Source: Halosimplex litoreum
GTDB lineage: Archaea > Halobacteriota > Halobacteria > Halobacteriales > Haloarculaceae
Direction: 5' to 3'
Length of the DNA: 64,000 nucleotides
Assembly: GCF_016065055.1 (NCBI RefSeq)
Contig: NZ_CP065856.1
Coordinates: forward strand, 2,541,836-2,605,835
Below, piece after piece: positions 37,069-45,687 of this stretch. Each line of letters begins with the position of its first letter. Within the stretch, counting starts at the first letter, position 1. Position numbers and translations under genes: made by a program. Under the pieces are notes generated by a model, which worked only from the letters and a program-made list of their open reading frames with translations, was not told the DNA's origin and did no database searches.

Positions 37069-37896
37069 ATGTCACCTGACGATACGCCTGTTCTGCAATC
37101 GTCACAGAAGCAATTCAACGTCCTTGAACAGCTCACACAGGCGGACGGCGCCGGTATTACAGAACTCTCAGAGGCCACTTCACTCCCGAAGAGCACTGTC
37201 CACCTCCATCTTCAGTCGTTGATCGAAGCCGGGTACGTCGTCAAATCCGGTCAGGAATATAGTCCTTCGCTCAAGTTGCTCAGAATGGGTGAACAGACGC
37301 GAGAGAGCGTCGAACTATATCGAGAGGGGCGCGAAGAGATCGACTCACTCGCGAGAGAAACAAACGAACTGGTTAACTTGGGACTGTTTGAGAACGGGAA
37401 GGTACGTCTCCTGTACCTCCGAGAGACCCACGGAGACAGTCCGACTGAGCCACCGTCCGTCTCAACGGAATTCGAAGCGACAAGACAGAGAGTGAGTGTA
37501 CTAAGCGAGGACTACGGGCACGCTGCAGGGACCACGCTCGATATCCATGCAACTGCTATGGGGAAGGCGATCCTTGCCGCACTGTCACGGGAGACAGTTG
37601 AGCGAATCATCGACGAGCATGGGCTTCCCCGCCACACCGAGCAAACGATCACGTCCTACGAGGAACTCTTCGCGGAGTTGGAGACCATCCGCACGCGAGG
37701 CTACGCCGAAGACGTCGAAGGTCGAGCCGAGGACCTCTACTGCGTCGCGGCAGCAGTTTCGAATAACGACGAGCCGATAGGTGCGGTTAGCATCACCGGC
37801 CTCTCGGATCAGTGGAACGGTGAGTATCAGGAGCGACTCGCGGACAAAATCATCGACACTGCGCGGATGATCGAAATAAAACTGGCCCACTCCTGA
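37069..37896 (+). CDS. IclR-family transcriptional regulator (first)
   Basis: A 275-residue protein: an N-terminal winged helix (ITELSEATSLPKSTVHLHLQSL, about 31-52) and a C-terminal GAF-like effector domain (about 90-270) with HATAMGKAILAAL. IclR proteins such as XacR control pentose genes in haloarchaea. Placed after the arabinofuranosidase-like gene in the same direction, it is the likely local regulator of the glycoside locus. The effector could be a pentose or its acid; inferred. Confidence 0.88.
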   Translation: MSPDDTPVLQSSQKQFNVLEQLTQADGAGITELSEATSLPKSTVHLHLQSLIEAGYVVKSGQEYSPSLKLLRMGEQTRESVELYREGREEIDSLARETNELVNLGLFENGKVRLLYLRETHGDSPTEPPSVSTEFEATRQRVSVLSEDYGHAAGTTLDIHATAMGKAILAALSRETVERIIDEHGLPRHTEQTITSYEELFAELETIRTRGYAEDVEGRAEDLYCVAAAVSNNDEPIGAVSITGLSDQWNGEYQERLADKIIDTARMIEIKLAHS

Positions 37897-38521
37897 TCTG
37901 ACGCGGCGTTCGACGTCTTTCCCGGACTGTTCAACTCTATCGAAAAAATCCCCGACGAACCTGACCCAGTAGTCCTCCCTGTCTCGGCCCCATACGGTGC
38001 AATCTATTCGCTCGCACGCCACGTATTACAATTCTATTATTGTAATTTCTAACCGGGGTTACGCCTCCCTCGGCGTCCAACCGATATACGAATTCAACAG
38101 GGCTGAACAATAGGTGGCACGACGACAACATGTCTATAGATGGAATACACAGTCGAGTTTAAAAATGCGAATCGTTTCCGACGGGCTAGGCTAACGAGAT
38201 AGGTCTCGAAGTCTACAAGGCTGAACATTCGTATGTATAGACGGCAAAAAAGTATACTTTAGGATGTAAGTAGACAAGGACATCAAGACAGTAGGATTCC
38301 AGATGGTGAAAATAGAATCGAATCCCGAGATCGTGTTCGCTTTCTTGAGGGACGAAAATTACTGAATACGAACCGTTCGAGGTCCCGCCACGGTGGCCCA
38401 TACTGAAGCTGACGACCGACGAGGGGGGCGTCGGCTGGAGGGAGCCTGTTGTCGAAGGTCGTGCAAAAACCGTCCGGACCGCCGTCGAAGAACTCTTTCA
38501 GACGTACCTGCTGCAGTAGTA
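37897..38521 (+). other. Gene-poor stretch with palindromes before the IS copy
   Basis: About 625 bases with no convincing gene. It holds an inverted repeat ATTACAAT-TCTATT-ATTGTAAT (38025-38046), a 12-base palindrome AAAGTATACTTT (about 38248-38259) and generally low GC, which resembles an old insertion scar rather than coding DNA. Confidence 0.45.
38025..38046. repeat. Inverted repeat, operator or hairpin candidate
   Basis: Perfect 8-base arms ATTACAAT / ATTGTAAT around a 6-base spacer, about 130 bases after the IclR stop. It is AT-rich in a GC-rich setting. It could act as an operator or part of a terminator; no T run follows. Confidence 0.45.
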
Positions 38522-39361
38522 GTTAGAAATAGTTGCTCACTCTTCGACCGGAATTTGGTCTATCGCGGTGTCGATCGCCGCCGTGAGCTCGTCGAGCGAG
38601 TCGAAAAGTCGGTTGCTGAGTGCGTCTCGGAGCTGCCGACAGCACTCTGCGACGGGATCGAGCTCCGGCGAATACGCGGGCAACGTGACGAAGACGAGGT
38701 CGTCACGGCCCGTCAGGTCCGTGACGGCCGACGCCTGGACGTACGGCGCACCACCCGGCACGACGATCTAATAGTATTCGAATTCTTTGTATACATCGAA
38801 AATTATACTTTTGTGTGATCGGCGGTGACGTACTCGATGAACGGTGAGAAACAGCAGCCGCCCTCTTCGGCTTCGGCGGCCGACCGGCGAGGCTTCTGAG
38901 AACTCGATCTAGCTTCTTTCAGCAGCCGCCGGCGACTCGAACGGGAGTACTCGACGCCGTAGGTGTCTTCGAGAAATTCCCGGACGAGCGCCGGCGTCCA
39001 CGCCGGCGCGTCGATCCCGACTTCTTCGGGCGGTTGGTGAACCGTACGTTCGAACTCTTCTTGCCGTGATTCCGAGAGCTTTCGTTTTCTTCCGGATCGA
39101 AGAGCATCAGAGACAGCTTGCTCGAGCGACTCGTCCGTGTCGAATCGCATCAGCCAACTGTAGATCGTTCGTCGCTCGGTGTCGTGCCACTCGGCAAGCT
39201 CAGTTTGTGTTACTCCGTTCTCGTACGCGATCGCCGCTAACAACCGCTGTGTCGGCTTGTTCTTCTCGACGGTGTCGAGGGTACCTCGGATGTCTTCGAC
39301 GGAAACATCGCCGAGGTGGTCCATCGGTTAGTGTCTCGATTTACGAGTGAAAAGTTCTAAC
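38522..39361 (-). mobile_element. IS630-type insertion sequence, copy 2 with internal deletion
   Basis: Ends GTTAGAA (38522-38528) and TTCTAAC (39355-39361). OrfA (to 39324, MDHLGDVSVEDIRGTLDTVEKN) is similar to copy 1 but after KPRRSAA jumps directly to EEGGCCFSPFIEYV, deleting about 200 bases of the OrfA/OrfB junction present in copy 1. OrfB also has a TAG where copy 1 has a Gln codon (EYYQ), plus the same break after HTKV. It cannot make transposase and must be a passive remnant. Confidence 0.75.
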
Positions 39362-39464
39362 GGCTACTGTCGGTTCCGCTACCACGCGTTCGTCCAGAGT
39401 CACTGTCGGCAGCCGCCACAGACGGCTGACCGGTCGGATTAGCGCCGTCGATCGCCGCGGTCGC

Positions 39465-40559
39465 TCAGACCGTGGGAACCCTGAGCGTGACGACGGTCCC
39501 GAATTCCCCAGAGGACGGTGTCTCGACCGCTAACGTGCCGCCTCCCTCTTCGACGATCCACGTTGCCAACCAGAGCCCCAGGCCCGTACTGTGTTCGAGC
39601 CCCGTCTCGGCCGCCCCCGTATTGTGGATCAGCTCGTTCTGGTCGATCCCCGGTCCGTTATCGGCGATCGAGAGTGCAACCATCCCCGCTTCGGGGGCCT
39701 CGACGGTGACCTCCGCCCGCGGGTCGGGACTGTCGTTGTGTTCGGCGGCGTTCTCGAGGACGTGCTCGATAGCCTGTCTGAACAGCGGGGGCGCCTGTAC
39801 TCGTCGTTCGTCGGGGAGGTCCAGCGTCAGCGTCAGCCTCGAGTGGGTCGTTTCGACCGTCCGGACAGCTCCCTCGACGACGGTGACGATATCGACGGCC
39901 TCGGTTTCGAACGCGTCGTGTTCGAGCAGCTGTTCCAGTTCGCGTGCCTCCTCCGAGAGGTTGAGCAGCCGATCGGTGGTCTGGTCGATGTTGACCGCGG
40001 CGTTCGTCGGCGCCAGATCGCCCGACGCGAGTCGCTCGGAATGCCCCCGGAGCACCTGGGCCCGGGTGCGAATATCGTGGCGCAACACACGGTTGAGAAC
40101 GCTCAAGCGCGTCGACAGTGCCGTCGCCTCGCGCTGTTTAGCTGCGAGTTCCGTATGGCTCTGCCGTTGGTGGCCGTCGTACAACCCGATCACGAACCCG
40201 AGCACTGCACCGCCAGCGGCGGCGTTCGTAACGAGGTAGAGCGCGATCGTATACCCCGGGCGAATCACCTCGAAGAGGACCGTATTGAGACTCACGGCCA
40301 CCAGCAATGCAGCGGCCCCGAGATACGTCCACCCGGCGATACGGGGGGCGTAGCTCGTCAAGTCGTAGCGGACGATCCCGAGCCCGCCCGCGGCCAACGA
40401 CAGTCCGAGCGCGACGGTGAGCCCCAGCGCGACACGCTGGGCCAACCCGGACCCGCTCGCCTCCGACAGCCGTACCAGCGTGAACACGACGAATACGACA
40501 GCCAGCCCGAGTAGCGACCCGACACCGAACATCGATTGAACGCGCTGTTCGGTTTGCAT
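39465..40559 (-). CDS. Membrane sensor histidine kinase
   Basis: A 364-residue protein with four or five hydrophobic segments in residues 14-130, a short coiled linker, the H-box VLNRVLRHDIRTR (phospho-acceptor His), and a HATPase domain with N box (IEHVLENAAEHND), DNGPGI and GLGLWLATWIVEEGGG. It autophosphorylates on an unknown membrane or extracellular cue and signals to an unidentified regulator. It lies downstream of, but about 500 bases from, the LOV-kinase/KaiC block. Confidence 0.88.
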   Translation of the reverse strand: MQTEQRVQSMFGVGSLLGLAVVFVVFTLVRLSEASGSGLAQRVALGLTVALGLSLAAGGLGIVRYDLTSYAPRIAGWTYLGAAALLVAVSLNTVLFEVIRPGYTIALYLVTNAAAGGAVLGFVIGLYDGHQRQSHTELAAKQREATALSTRLSVLNRVLRHDIRTRAQVLRGHSERLASGDLAPTNAAVNIDQTTDRLLNLSEEARELEQLLEHDAFETEAVDIVTVVEGAVRTVETTHSRLTLTLDLPDERRVQAPPLFRQAIEHVLENAAEHNDSPDPRAEVTVEAPEAGMVALSIADNGPGIDQNELIHNTGAAETGLEHSTGLGLWLATWIVEEGGGTLAVETPSSGEFGTVVTLRVPTV

Positions 40560-41057
40560 GAATCGGAATCCGGTGATATATGCACGCCGCTCCTACATAT
40601 ACGTACGTGCAGTTGTGGGCCGACTGATGCTTCTGCGGATACCGGCAACACCGAGAAGTACAGCGGCGGCGGGAGCGATCTCACCGAGGAACCCGTCCTC
40701 GACCGTGCACAGGCTGGAGTCGGTCTCGAGGAGTGGAGCGTCACGTCCGGTGGTACCGAAGACGACCAGTTCCGTCCGCCGACCGACGAGACGTACTTCG
40801 CGTTCGGTCTCGCGGAACTCGTGGGCGTGACGGATGTGACCGCGGTGTTCGCCGACGAACTCGCCGCGTCGGACGACGACGAACCCGTCGAGGGATGACA
40901 CGAGGGCCCTCTGGTCGTGGCAAACCCAGCGATTCCGGGTGGGGCTGCCACAGCACTCGCCGAAAACCCGGACCACCGGACAAGAGACGCGTGCTTCCAG
41001 ACGGGCCGAAGAGCGCTCCCGGAATCCGTGGACGACGACTGTGGTCGCCCCGTCGCG
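40560..41057 (+). other. Intergenic stretch, possible short acidic ORF remnant
   Basis: About 500 bases. A plus-strand frame ending at 40898 gives an acidic C-terminal sequence (FRPPTDETYFAFGLAELVGV ... ASDDDEPVEG) with haloarchaeal codon use but no recognised family, and its beginning overlaps the kinase start. It may be a gene fragment. No RNA gene was seen. Confidence 0.3.
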
Positions 41058-44003
41058 TCACTCCCGGGAGAATCGAAGTTCGACGACGGCCCCTGTCGGC
41101 TCGTCGTCGGTGATACGCATCGAACCACCGCTGTTCGTCGCTATCCACCGCACGAACCACAGTCCGAGTCCGTTGGTGTGCTGGAGTGGTGACTCCTTCC
41201 CGGCGGTGACCGACTGTCGTTCGAGCGTGGGGATTCCCGGCCCGTCGTCGGCGACACGAACGAGCACGGCGTCCGACTCGTCGTCTACCACGACCGATAT
41301 CTGTACCGAAGGGCGCTCTCCGGTGTGTTTCACCGCGTTGTCGACCAGCTCGTTCACGGCCAGTTCGAACGCCTCGTGGACCGCTGCTTCCGCGACCGAC
41401 GGTGTCTCGACCGAGATCGATGCGGCGGGGTAACTCAACTCCGCCTCCGATGCGACCTCCTCCACGCACTCCGCCACGTCGATGGTCGTGACGACGTCGG
41501 TCGCACCGGGGTCCAGTACGGTCTCGAACTTCCTGACTTGCTCCGCGAGTGCGAGCAGTTCGTCACTGGCTTTCAGAATATTGCCGGCGGCGTCTCCCAC
41601 AGTCACGTCCGTCCGATCCTCCTCGAGTCGCTCCGCCCACGCCTGGACGACGTGCATCTTGTTCCTGAGGTTGTGCCGAAGCACTCGGTCGAAGACGGAG
41701 AGTCGGCGGTCGCGCTCCTGCAACTCGGTGATGTCACGTCCGACACAGACGACCTCTCCTATCTGTCGGTCGGACGGACGGACCGAGACGGTCGTCTGGT
41801 ACTGTCGCTCTCTCCCGTCGCAGTCGACGAGTATCGTCTCTACCGTCTTCTCTGTCGCTTGCTCGGCCAGAAGATCCAGTATCGCGTCGGTCAGAACTCT
41901 CGTGTGCTCTTTGCCGAACACTACCGAGAGATGTTCGCCGACGATGGTGTCCGCCGACTGCCCCAAGAAGTCTGCCGTCGCCGGGTTCGACGACTCGAAC
42001 GTCAGGTCTTCGTCGAGCGTGTATATCAGGTCGCTCGTCGTTTCGACGATACGCTCGTATCGCTCGAGTTCCTCCTGTCTCTGTTTCTGGTCGGTGAGGT
42101 CTTCGAGGAGGCCGACCACGCCGGTGACCTCACCGTCGCTATCCCGCATCGGGGCCGTCGTGAGCGCTACGTCGACGAGCGACCCGTCTTTCCGCTGGCG
42201 AACCGTTTCGTAGCCTACAACCGGTTGTTTGCCCTCTATCACTTCGGTTCGCAGTTCGTCGAACTCCGCTTGCTTCTCCGCTTGGACGTTCGGTAGCTGT
42301 TCGCCGAGAGCCTCCTCTTCGGACCAGCCGAAGATGCGCTCGCACCCTTCACTCCAGAGTCGTGTGATGCCGTCCACGTCCACTGCGAGTATCCCGATGG
42401 GTGAGGCGTCGAACACGGACTCGAGCAGGTCTTTCGTCTCTTCGAGGTTCCGCTCGCGCTCCCTGCGATCGGTGATGTCCTGAACGGTGCCTCGGTAGAC
42501 AGACGACTCGGACTGGTGTGGTTCACCTCGAACGTGCACCCATCTGGTCTCACCGGACGCCGTCTGGATGCGACAGTCGAGTTCCTGTGGCTCACCGGTC
42601 GCCACCAGCCGTTCGAACGCGTCACGGACGTCCACTTCGTCGTCCGGGTGGTAAAGGTCGAACGCCTCTTCGAGGTCGAGTTCGGTTCGCGGCCAGACAC
42701 CGAGCAGTTCGGCGAGCCGTTCGGTGTGTTCGACCTCACCGACGTCAACGTCTACCTCCCAGCCGCCGACGTCGGCGATAACCTGCATCTGATCGAGGAA
42801 ATCGACCAGTTGCTCCAGTTCACGCTCCTGTGCCCGTCGTTCGGTAATGTCCTCGATGGTCGAGATAACACCGATTCGCTCGCCCGACTCGCCGGTCAGG
42901 GGGGCGGCGTTTATCGAGAGCCAGCGTGTCTCGCCGCTCTCGGCGATGCCGTGCTCGACTCCTCGGACGGTATCACCGGTTGCCATCACGCGCTCGAACG
43001 GGAGGTCCGCGCTGTCGAGCGGCTCACCGCTCTCTCCGACGACCTCCCAGCTCGGTTCGTCGAACGCGCGGCCGACGACGTCTGAGCGCTCCAGTCCGAG
43101 GACGTCTTCGGCTGCCGCGTTCGCCCGGACGATCCGTCCGTCGGCATCGATCACTGCGATGCCCGTCGGGCTCGTCTCGAACAGCCCTTCGAGCGTCTCC
43201 GTCTCCTCGCGCAGTCGCTCCTCAGCCCGTTTTCGAGCGGTGACATCGGACTGAAAGCCGATATAGTGGGTGAGCTCTCCCGTGTCGTCGTAGACCGGGG
43301 AGATCTCGAGGTGGTTCCAGAATTCGGTTCCGTCGTTCCGGTAGTTTCGAAGCTCGACGCTCACCGCCTCGCCCGCGTCGATGGCCTCGCGAAGGCGCTG
43401 GACCGGCTCCGATTCGGTCGCCTCGCCCTGCAGGAATCGGCAGTTTCGACCCAGCACCTCCTCGCGGTCGTACCCCGTCATCTCCACGTACGCGTCGTTG
43501 ACGTAGGTCAACGCCTGGTCGTCGGCGGCGTCCGTGATGCTGATACCGACCGTCGCATCGTCCATCGCCCGCCGATACAGCGCGAGTTGCAGTGACTGGC
43601 GACGGGTCCGGAGGAGCGACTCGACACGCGACTCGACGACTGCCTCCGTCGTTGGAACGGAGAGGGTATCGTCAGCCGCTCCGTGTAAGGGCTGGGAGAC
43701 GTCGCGTCCCTCGCGCGCTCCGACCAGCAGGAGCACCGGCAGGTAGCGCTCTCCTGCGCTCTCCTTTCGGCTTTCGAGCGTCTCGGCGACCGTGCGGTAG
43801 GTCGCTTCGCCGACGATACAGAGGTCGAAGTTCGGGAGCGGTTCGTCGGCCTCCGGTGGAGCCACGACCACCTCGTAGTCGCCGAGCAAGTCCACGAGCA
43901 GGTCTCGGTTGCGCTGACCTTGGACGAGGAGGAGAATCCTGTCGGGACCCGTCGCTGTTCCGGGCCCCCTCTCTCCAGTGGACGGTGGCTCCTCGTCGCT
44001 CAC
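41058..44003 (-). CDS. LOV/PAS multi-sensor histidine kinase with pseudo-receiver
   Basis: A 981-residue soluble protein starting at GTG 44003, two bases after the KaiC-like stop (same operon). Order: receiver-like domain (about 21-130) lacking a clear phospho-Asp context; a PAS domain (about 142-260) carrying the full LOV signature GRNCRFLQ with C188, followed by NYRNDGTEFWNHLEISPV and IGFQSDVT; four more PAS domains; H-box VLRHNLRNKMHV; and HATPase (ADDGPGIP, NGLGLWFVRWI). In LOV proteins that cysteine forms a blue-light adduct with flavin, so blue-light or redox sensing is likely. The output partner is unknown. Confidence 0.88.
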   Translation of the reverse strand: MSDEEPPSTGERGPGTATGPDRILLLVQGQRNRDLLVDLLGDYEVVVAPPEADEPLPNFDLCIVGEATYRTVAETLESRKESAGERYLPVLLLVGAREGRDVSQPLHGAADDTLSVPTTEAVVESRVESLLRTRRQSLQLALYRRAMDDATVGISITDAADDQALTYVNDAYVEMTGYDREEVLGRNCRFLQGEATESEPVQRLREAIDAGEAVSVELRNYRNDGTEFWNHLEISPVYDDTGELTHYIGFQSDVTARKRAEERLREETETLEGLFETSPTGIAVIDADGRIVRANAAAEDVLGLERSDVVGRAFDEPSWEVVGESGEPLDSADLPFERVMATGDTVRGVEHGIAESGETRWLSINAAPLTGESGERIGVISTIEDITERRAQERELEQLVDFLDQMQVIADVGGWEVDVDVGEVEHTERLAELLGVWPRTELDLEEAFDLYHPDDEVDVRDAFERLVATGEPQELDCRIQTASGETRWVHVRGEPHQSESSVYRGTVQDITDRRERERNLEETKDLLESVFDASPIGILAVDVDGITRLWSEGCERIFGWSEEEALGEQLPNVQAEKQAEFDELRTEVIEGKQPVVGYETVRQRKDGSLVDVALTTAPMRDSDGEVTGVVGLLEDLTDQKQRQEELERYERIVETTSDLIYTLDEDLTFESSNPATADFLGQSADTIVGEHLSVVFGKEHTRVLTDAILDLLAEQATEKTVETILVDCDGRERQYQTTVSVRPSDRQIGEVVCVGRDITELQERDRRLSVFDRVLRHNLRNKMHVVQAWAERLEEDRTDVTVGDAAGNILKASDELLALAEQVRKFETVLDPGATDVVTTIDVAECVEEVASEAELSYPAASISVETPSVAEAAVHEAFELAVNELVDNAVKHTGERPSVQISVVVDDESDAVLVRVADDGPGIPTLERQSVTAGKESPLQHTNGLGLWFVRWIATNSGGSMRITDDEPTGAVVELRFSRE

Positions 44004-44005
44004 GG

Positions 44006-45457
44006 TTACCTCTCGCCGTCCCAGGTCGGTGTCCCGGTCAGGACGCCGCGAAGGTCGTCGAGGGGGTCCCCGATGTGGATCCCGTCACGGTCGATACGGA
44101 ACGAACGCAGGGTCGACTCGAACGACCCGAACCGTTTTTTCAGGACACCGGCAGCCTTCCGAACGTCGCCACGCACTTCGATATATCTGAGGAACAAGAT
44201 GTTGTCCGCGAGATAGCTGACGTGGCTATCCGAGGCCCGGAAACCGCCGGTGACGTCCTGTATCTCGTCGGTTATCACCACCGTCACGCCGATATTGCGG
44301 AGATAGCGTGCCAAGGCGTGGAGTTCCTTCCGGAGGTCGCTTCCCTCCGCGTGGAGGCTCAGTTCGTAGCCAGCAGTCCCGTCGATGAGCACGAACTTCG
44401 TGTCGTTCTCTTCGACTTCCGTCCGGACCCGGTCGGCGAACTCGTCGGCAGACAGCGTCAGCGGCTCGATAGCCTCGACGACCATGTCGCCCGACTCTAT
44501 CTGTTCGCTCACGGAGAGCCCGACGGCCGCCGAGCGGTGTGTGAAACTCTCCGCGCTCTCCTCGAACAGGTAGAGAGCCGCTCGCTCGTTCCGGGCAGTG
44601 AAGGCCCTGGCCAGCGTCGTAGCGGTCGTCGACTTACCGACGCCGCTCGGCCCCGAGACGAGCGTGATGCTCCCCCGTTCGAGGCCGCCACCGAGCAACG
44701 CGTCGAGCGACTCGACGTTCGACGACACCGTCTCGAACGCCGACGCATGGTGATGGTTCGCCGGGCTGACCTTGGGGAAGACCCGAACTCCTCGGCCGTC
44801 GTCGATGCGGAGCGCGTGGGTGCCGCTTCGGAAGTCCGTCCCCCGGAGCTTCTCGATTTCGAGGAACCGACCTTCGTCGGTCCGTGAGACGGTTACCGAG
44901 CCGTTACAGAGATACTGGAGCCCTTCGTCGGCCTGCTGTGCGTCCGGTTGGCTCGTAAAGAGCGTCGTCGCCCCCGCGTCCTTGAGATACCGCATCAACG
45001 ACGCGGCAGTCCTGTTGAACTGGTACTCGTCCGGAGAGAGATGGCGCAACTGTGAGAGGGGGTCGATGACGACACGGTCGGGCCCGTGCTCCTCGACGGC
45101 GTCGGCGATAGCCGACTTCGTCGACTCTCCCTCGACTTCGCTGGGCTTCAGCACGGAGTACGACTCCTCGTCGGTGAACTCGCCGCCCGTCGGACTCAGG
45201 TCCAAGATCGGCAGGTCCGAGAAGTCGAACCCGAGGGTCTCCGCGTTCGCTATCAGCTCTGCCGCTGGCTCCTCGAAGGTGACGTACAGGACGGGTTCTC
45301 CGTCGGCAATTCCCGCAGCGAGAAAGTGATATCCGAGGATCGTCTTTCCCGTTCCGGACCGTCCACGGACCATGTACGTCCGGTTCGGGGGGAATCCACC
45401 GTGCAGCAGGGTATCGAGCCCATCGATCCCAGACGACGCCCGAGAATCAGTACTCAT
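44006..45457 (-). CDS. KaiC-like dual RecA-domain ATPase
   Basis: ATG 45457 gives 483 residues, the usual length of a two-domain KaiC-like protein; longer in-frame extension lacks similarity. Domain 1 has Walker A GRSGTGKT (32-39) and paired catalytic glutamates in TFEEPAAEL. Domain 2 has Walker A GPSGVGKS and LFEESAESF. Walker B regions read RVVIDPLS and FVLIDGTAG. Archaeal KaiC homologues are signalling ATPases that often sit with histidine kinases and need not form a clock. Here the gene is coupled to a LOV kinase, suggesting a light- or redox-linked signalling module. Confidence 0.88.
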   Translation of the reverse strand: MSTDSRASSGIDGLDTLLHGGFPPNRTYMVRGRSGTGKTILGYHFLAAGIADGEPVLYVTFEEPAAELIANAETLGFDFSDLPILDLSPTGGEFTDEESYSVLKPSEVEGESTKSAIADAVEEHGPDRVVIDPLSQLRHLSPDEYQFNRTAASLMRYLKDAGATTLFTSQPDAQQADEGLQYLCNGSVTVSRTDEGRFLEIEKLRGTDFRSGTHALRIDDGRGVRVFPKVSPANHHHASAFETVSSNVESLDALLGGGLERGSITLVSGPSGVGKSTTATTLARAFTARNERAALYLFEESAESFTHRSAAVGLSVSEQIESGDMVVEAIEPLTLSADEFADRVRTEVEENDTKFVLIDGTAGYELSLHAEGSDLRKELHALARYLRNIGVTVVITDEIQDVTGGFRASDSHVSYLADNILFLRYIEVRGDVRKAAGVLKKRFGSFESTLRSFRIDRDGIHIGDPLDDLRGVLTGTPTWDGER

Positions 45458-45687
45458 TTCGACTCTACCTTGGGCTAAACCGGCAATAATCCTGGGGTCG
45501 TCCCCCTGCCGGTGTTCGAGGTGTTCCAGACCGAGGGCGAACCACCTCCGGAACTGGCGACCGAGACGACCGGAGACGGCGCGGAGCCGGCCGGCCGGTC
45601 GACCGACCTGGCCGATGCGCCGGGGTTGCAGTTCGTGCCCTACCCGACGCCGAGTGGCGACACCGACACCGCGACGGGCGACCGTCG

